Part shown: positions 63,786 through 64,000 of the stretch, one piece after another | Layout of the letters: each line of letters begins with the position of its first letter | Numbering within the stretch: the first letter of the stretch is position 1 | Assembly: GCF_001458315.1 (NCBI RefSeq) | Contig: NZ_CYRX01000033.1 | Location: 1-64,000, forward strand | DNA from: Thalassobacter stenotrophicus | Lineage (GTDB): Bacteria; Pseudomonadota; Alphaproteobacteria; Rhodobacterales; Rhodobacteraceae | Direction: 5' to 3' | Length of the DNA stretch: 64,000 bases | Notes under the pieces: model-generated | Told to the model about the DNA's origin: nothing | Databases searched by the model: none | What the model saw: the letters and a program-made list of their open reading frames with translations, nothing else | Translations under genes and position numbers: made by a program

Positions 63786-64000
63786 ATGTCCATTTTTGAT
63801 GATCCATCCGTATGGTTGCCGCTCGTTTTTGCGGGGCTTATGGGGCTTTCGATCCTGATTTATGTGGTGCTGGATGGCTTTGATCTGGGCGTCGGCATTC
63901 TGTTTCCCTTTGCGGAGGACGCCGAAAAAGACCGCATGATCGCGTCCATTGGCCCGTTCTGGGATGCAAATGAGACATGGCTCGTTCTAGCCGTTGGGCT
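63786..64000 (+). CDS. cydB: Cytochrome bd oxidase subunit II, 3' end outside window
   Basis: The first 71 codons of CydB run off the window edge. Visible features are the first helix and the motif YVVLDGFDLGVGILFPF, followed by IGPFWDANETWLVLAVG, a slight variant of the family FWDGNETWL. It starts 6 bp after cydA, completing the bd oxidase pair. Confidence 0.93.
   Translation, partial: MSIFDDPSVWLPLVFAGLMGLSILIYVVLDGFDLGVGILFPFAEDAEKDRMIASIGPFWDANETWLVLAVG

Noticed and set aside
1-64000. CRISPR arrays, insertion sequences, rRNA genes, prophage
   Set aside because: No regularly spaced repeats, transposase-like frames, terminal inverted repeats or rRNA sequence were found.

Overview
The window reads as an ordinary chromosomal stretch of a Rhodobacteraceae (Roseobacter-group) alphaproteobacterium. 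The evidence is the petABC order with a fused-length cytochrome b, an RpoHII-type sigma factor behind an RpoE-like promoter, CtrA-type boxes, a roseobacter-like flagellar gene order, FnrL- and Irr-type boxes, and dense packing with ATGA or TGATG overlaps. No rRNA, CRISPR, prophage or insertion sequence was seen. One tRNA gene, tRNA-Lys(TTT), is present.

Layout. Positions 1-4546 are AT-rich and carry surface-glycan genes (a partial glycosyltransferase, an FkbM methyltransferase, a hexapeptide acyltransferase, an unknown protein and a GT25 glycosyltransferase). They abut the 3' end of tRNA-Lys, like an acquired island. Positions 4.7-8.5 kb hold dapF-mtaB-paiB, a GST and a GNAT gene. 8.7-11.5 kb is the cytochrome bc1 operon with a clear terminator, followed by aroC, an EamA transporter and HU. 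14.0-17.3 kb is ade-amn (purine salvage). 17.3-21.7 kb has a VOC protein, a class II aldolase behind a tandem palindromic operator, and a betaine/proline-type ABC transporter. 21.7-23.1 kb is an ornithine decarboxylase with a structured leader that may act as an RNA switch. 23.1-29.8 kb has deoD, fliI and a flagellar rod/hook-basal-body operon (flgBC-fliEQ-flgFGAH-fliL). 29.8-33.9 kb has a PPOX-fold protein, two universal stress proteins flanking ilvE, and nfuA-tsaB-rimI. 34.0-39.5 kb is a nucleoside (BMP-type) ABC importer ending in a trimeric-type purine nucleoside phosphorylase. 39.6-43.9 kb has TauE/TIGR02186 and a hybrid histidine kinase behind a perfect CtrA box. 43.9-51.2 kb has trpS, a catalytically dead rhomboid, murJ, glnD and an LpoA-like lipoprotein. 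51.3-57.2 kb has rsmI-yraN, gshB, comM, a GST-YHS fusion and cobC/cobU. 57.2-64.0 kb has rpoHII-chaN, coaBC-dut-membrane MoeB, and gbsR-like-cydA-cydB, running off the end.

How it fits together. Three separate loci handle purines: ade/amn, deoD, and the importer with its phosphorylase. Respiration is represented by the bc1 complex at one end and a short cytochrome bd oxidase at the other. Regulatory sites point to oxygen (FnrL), iron (Irr), singlet-oxygen/oxidative stress (RpoE to RpoHII) and CtrA control. The observations most worth following are the ornithine decarboxylase leader with three mutually exclusive hairpins and an arginine-rich mini-ORF, the rhomboid lacking Ser, His and oxyanion Asn, the GbsR-type regulator placed on cydAB with a 20-bp palindrome, and the membrane-anchored MoeB.
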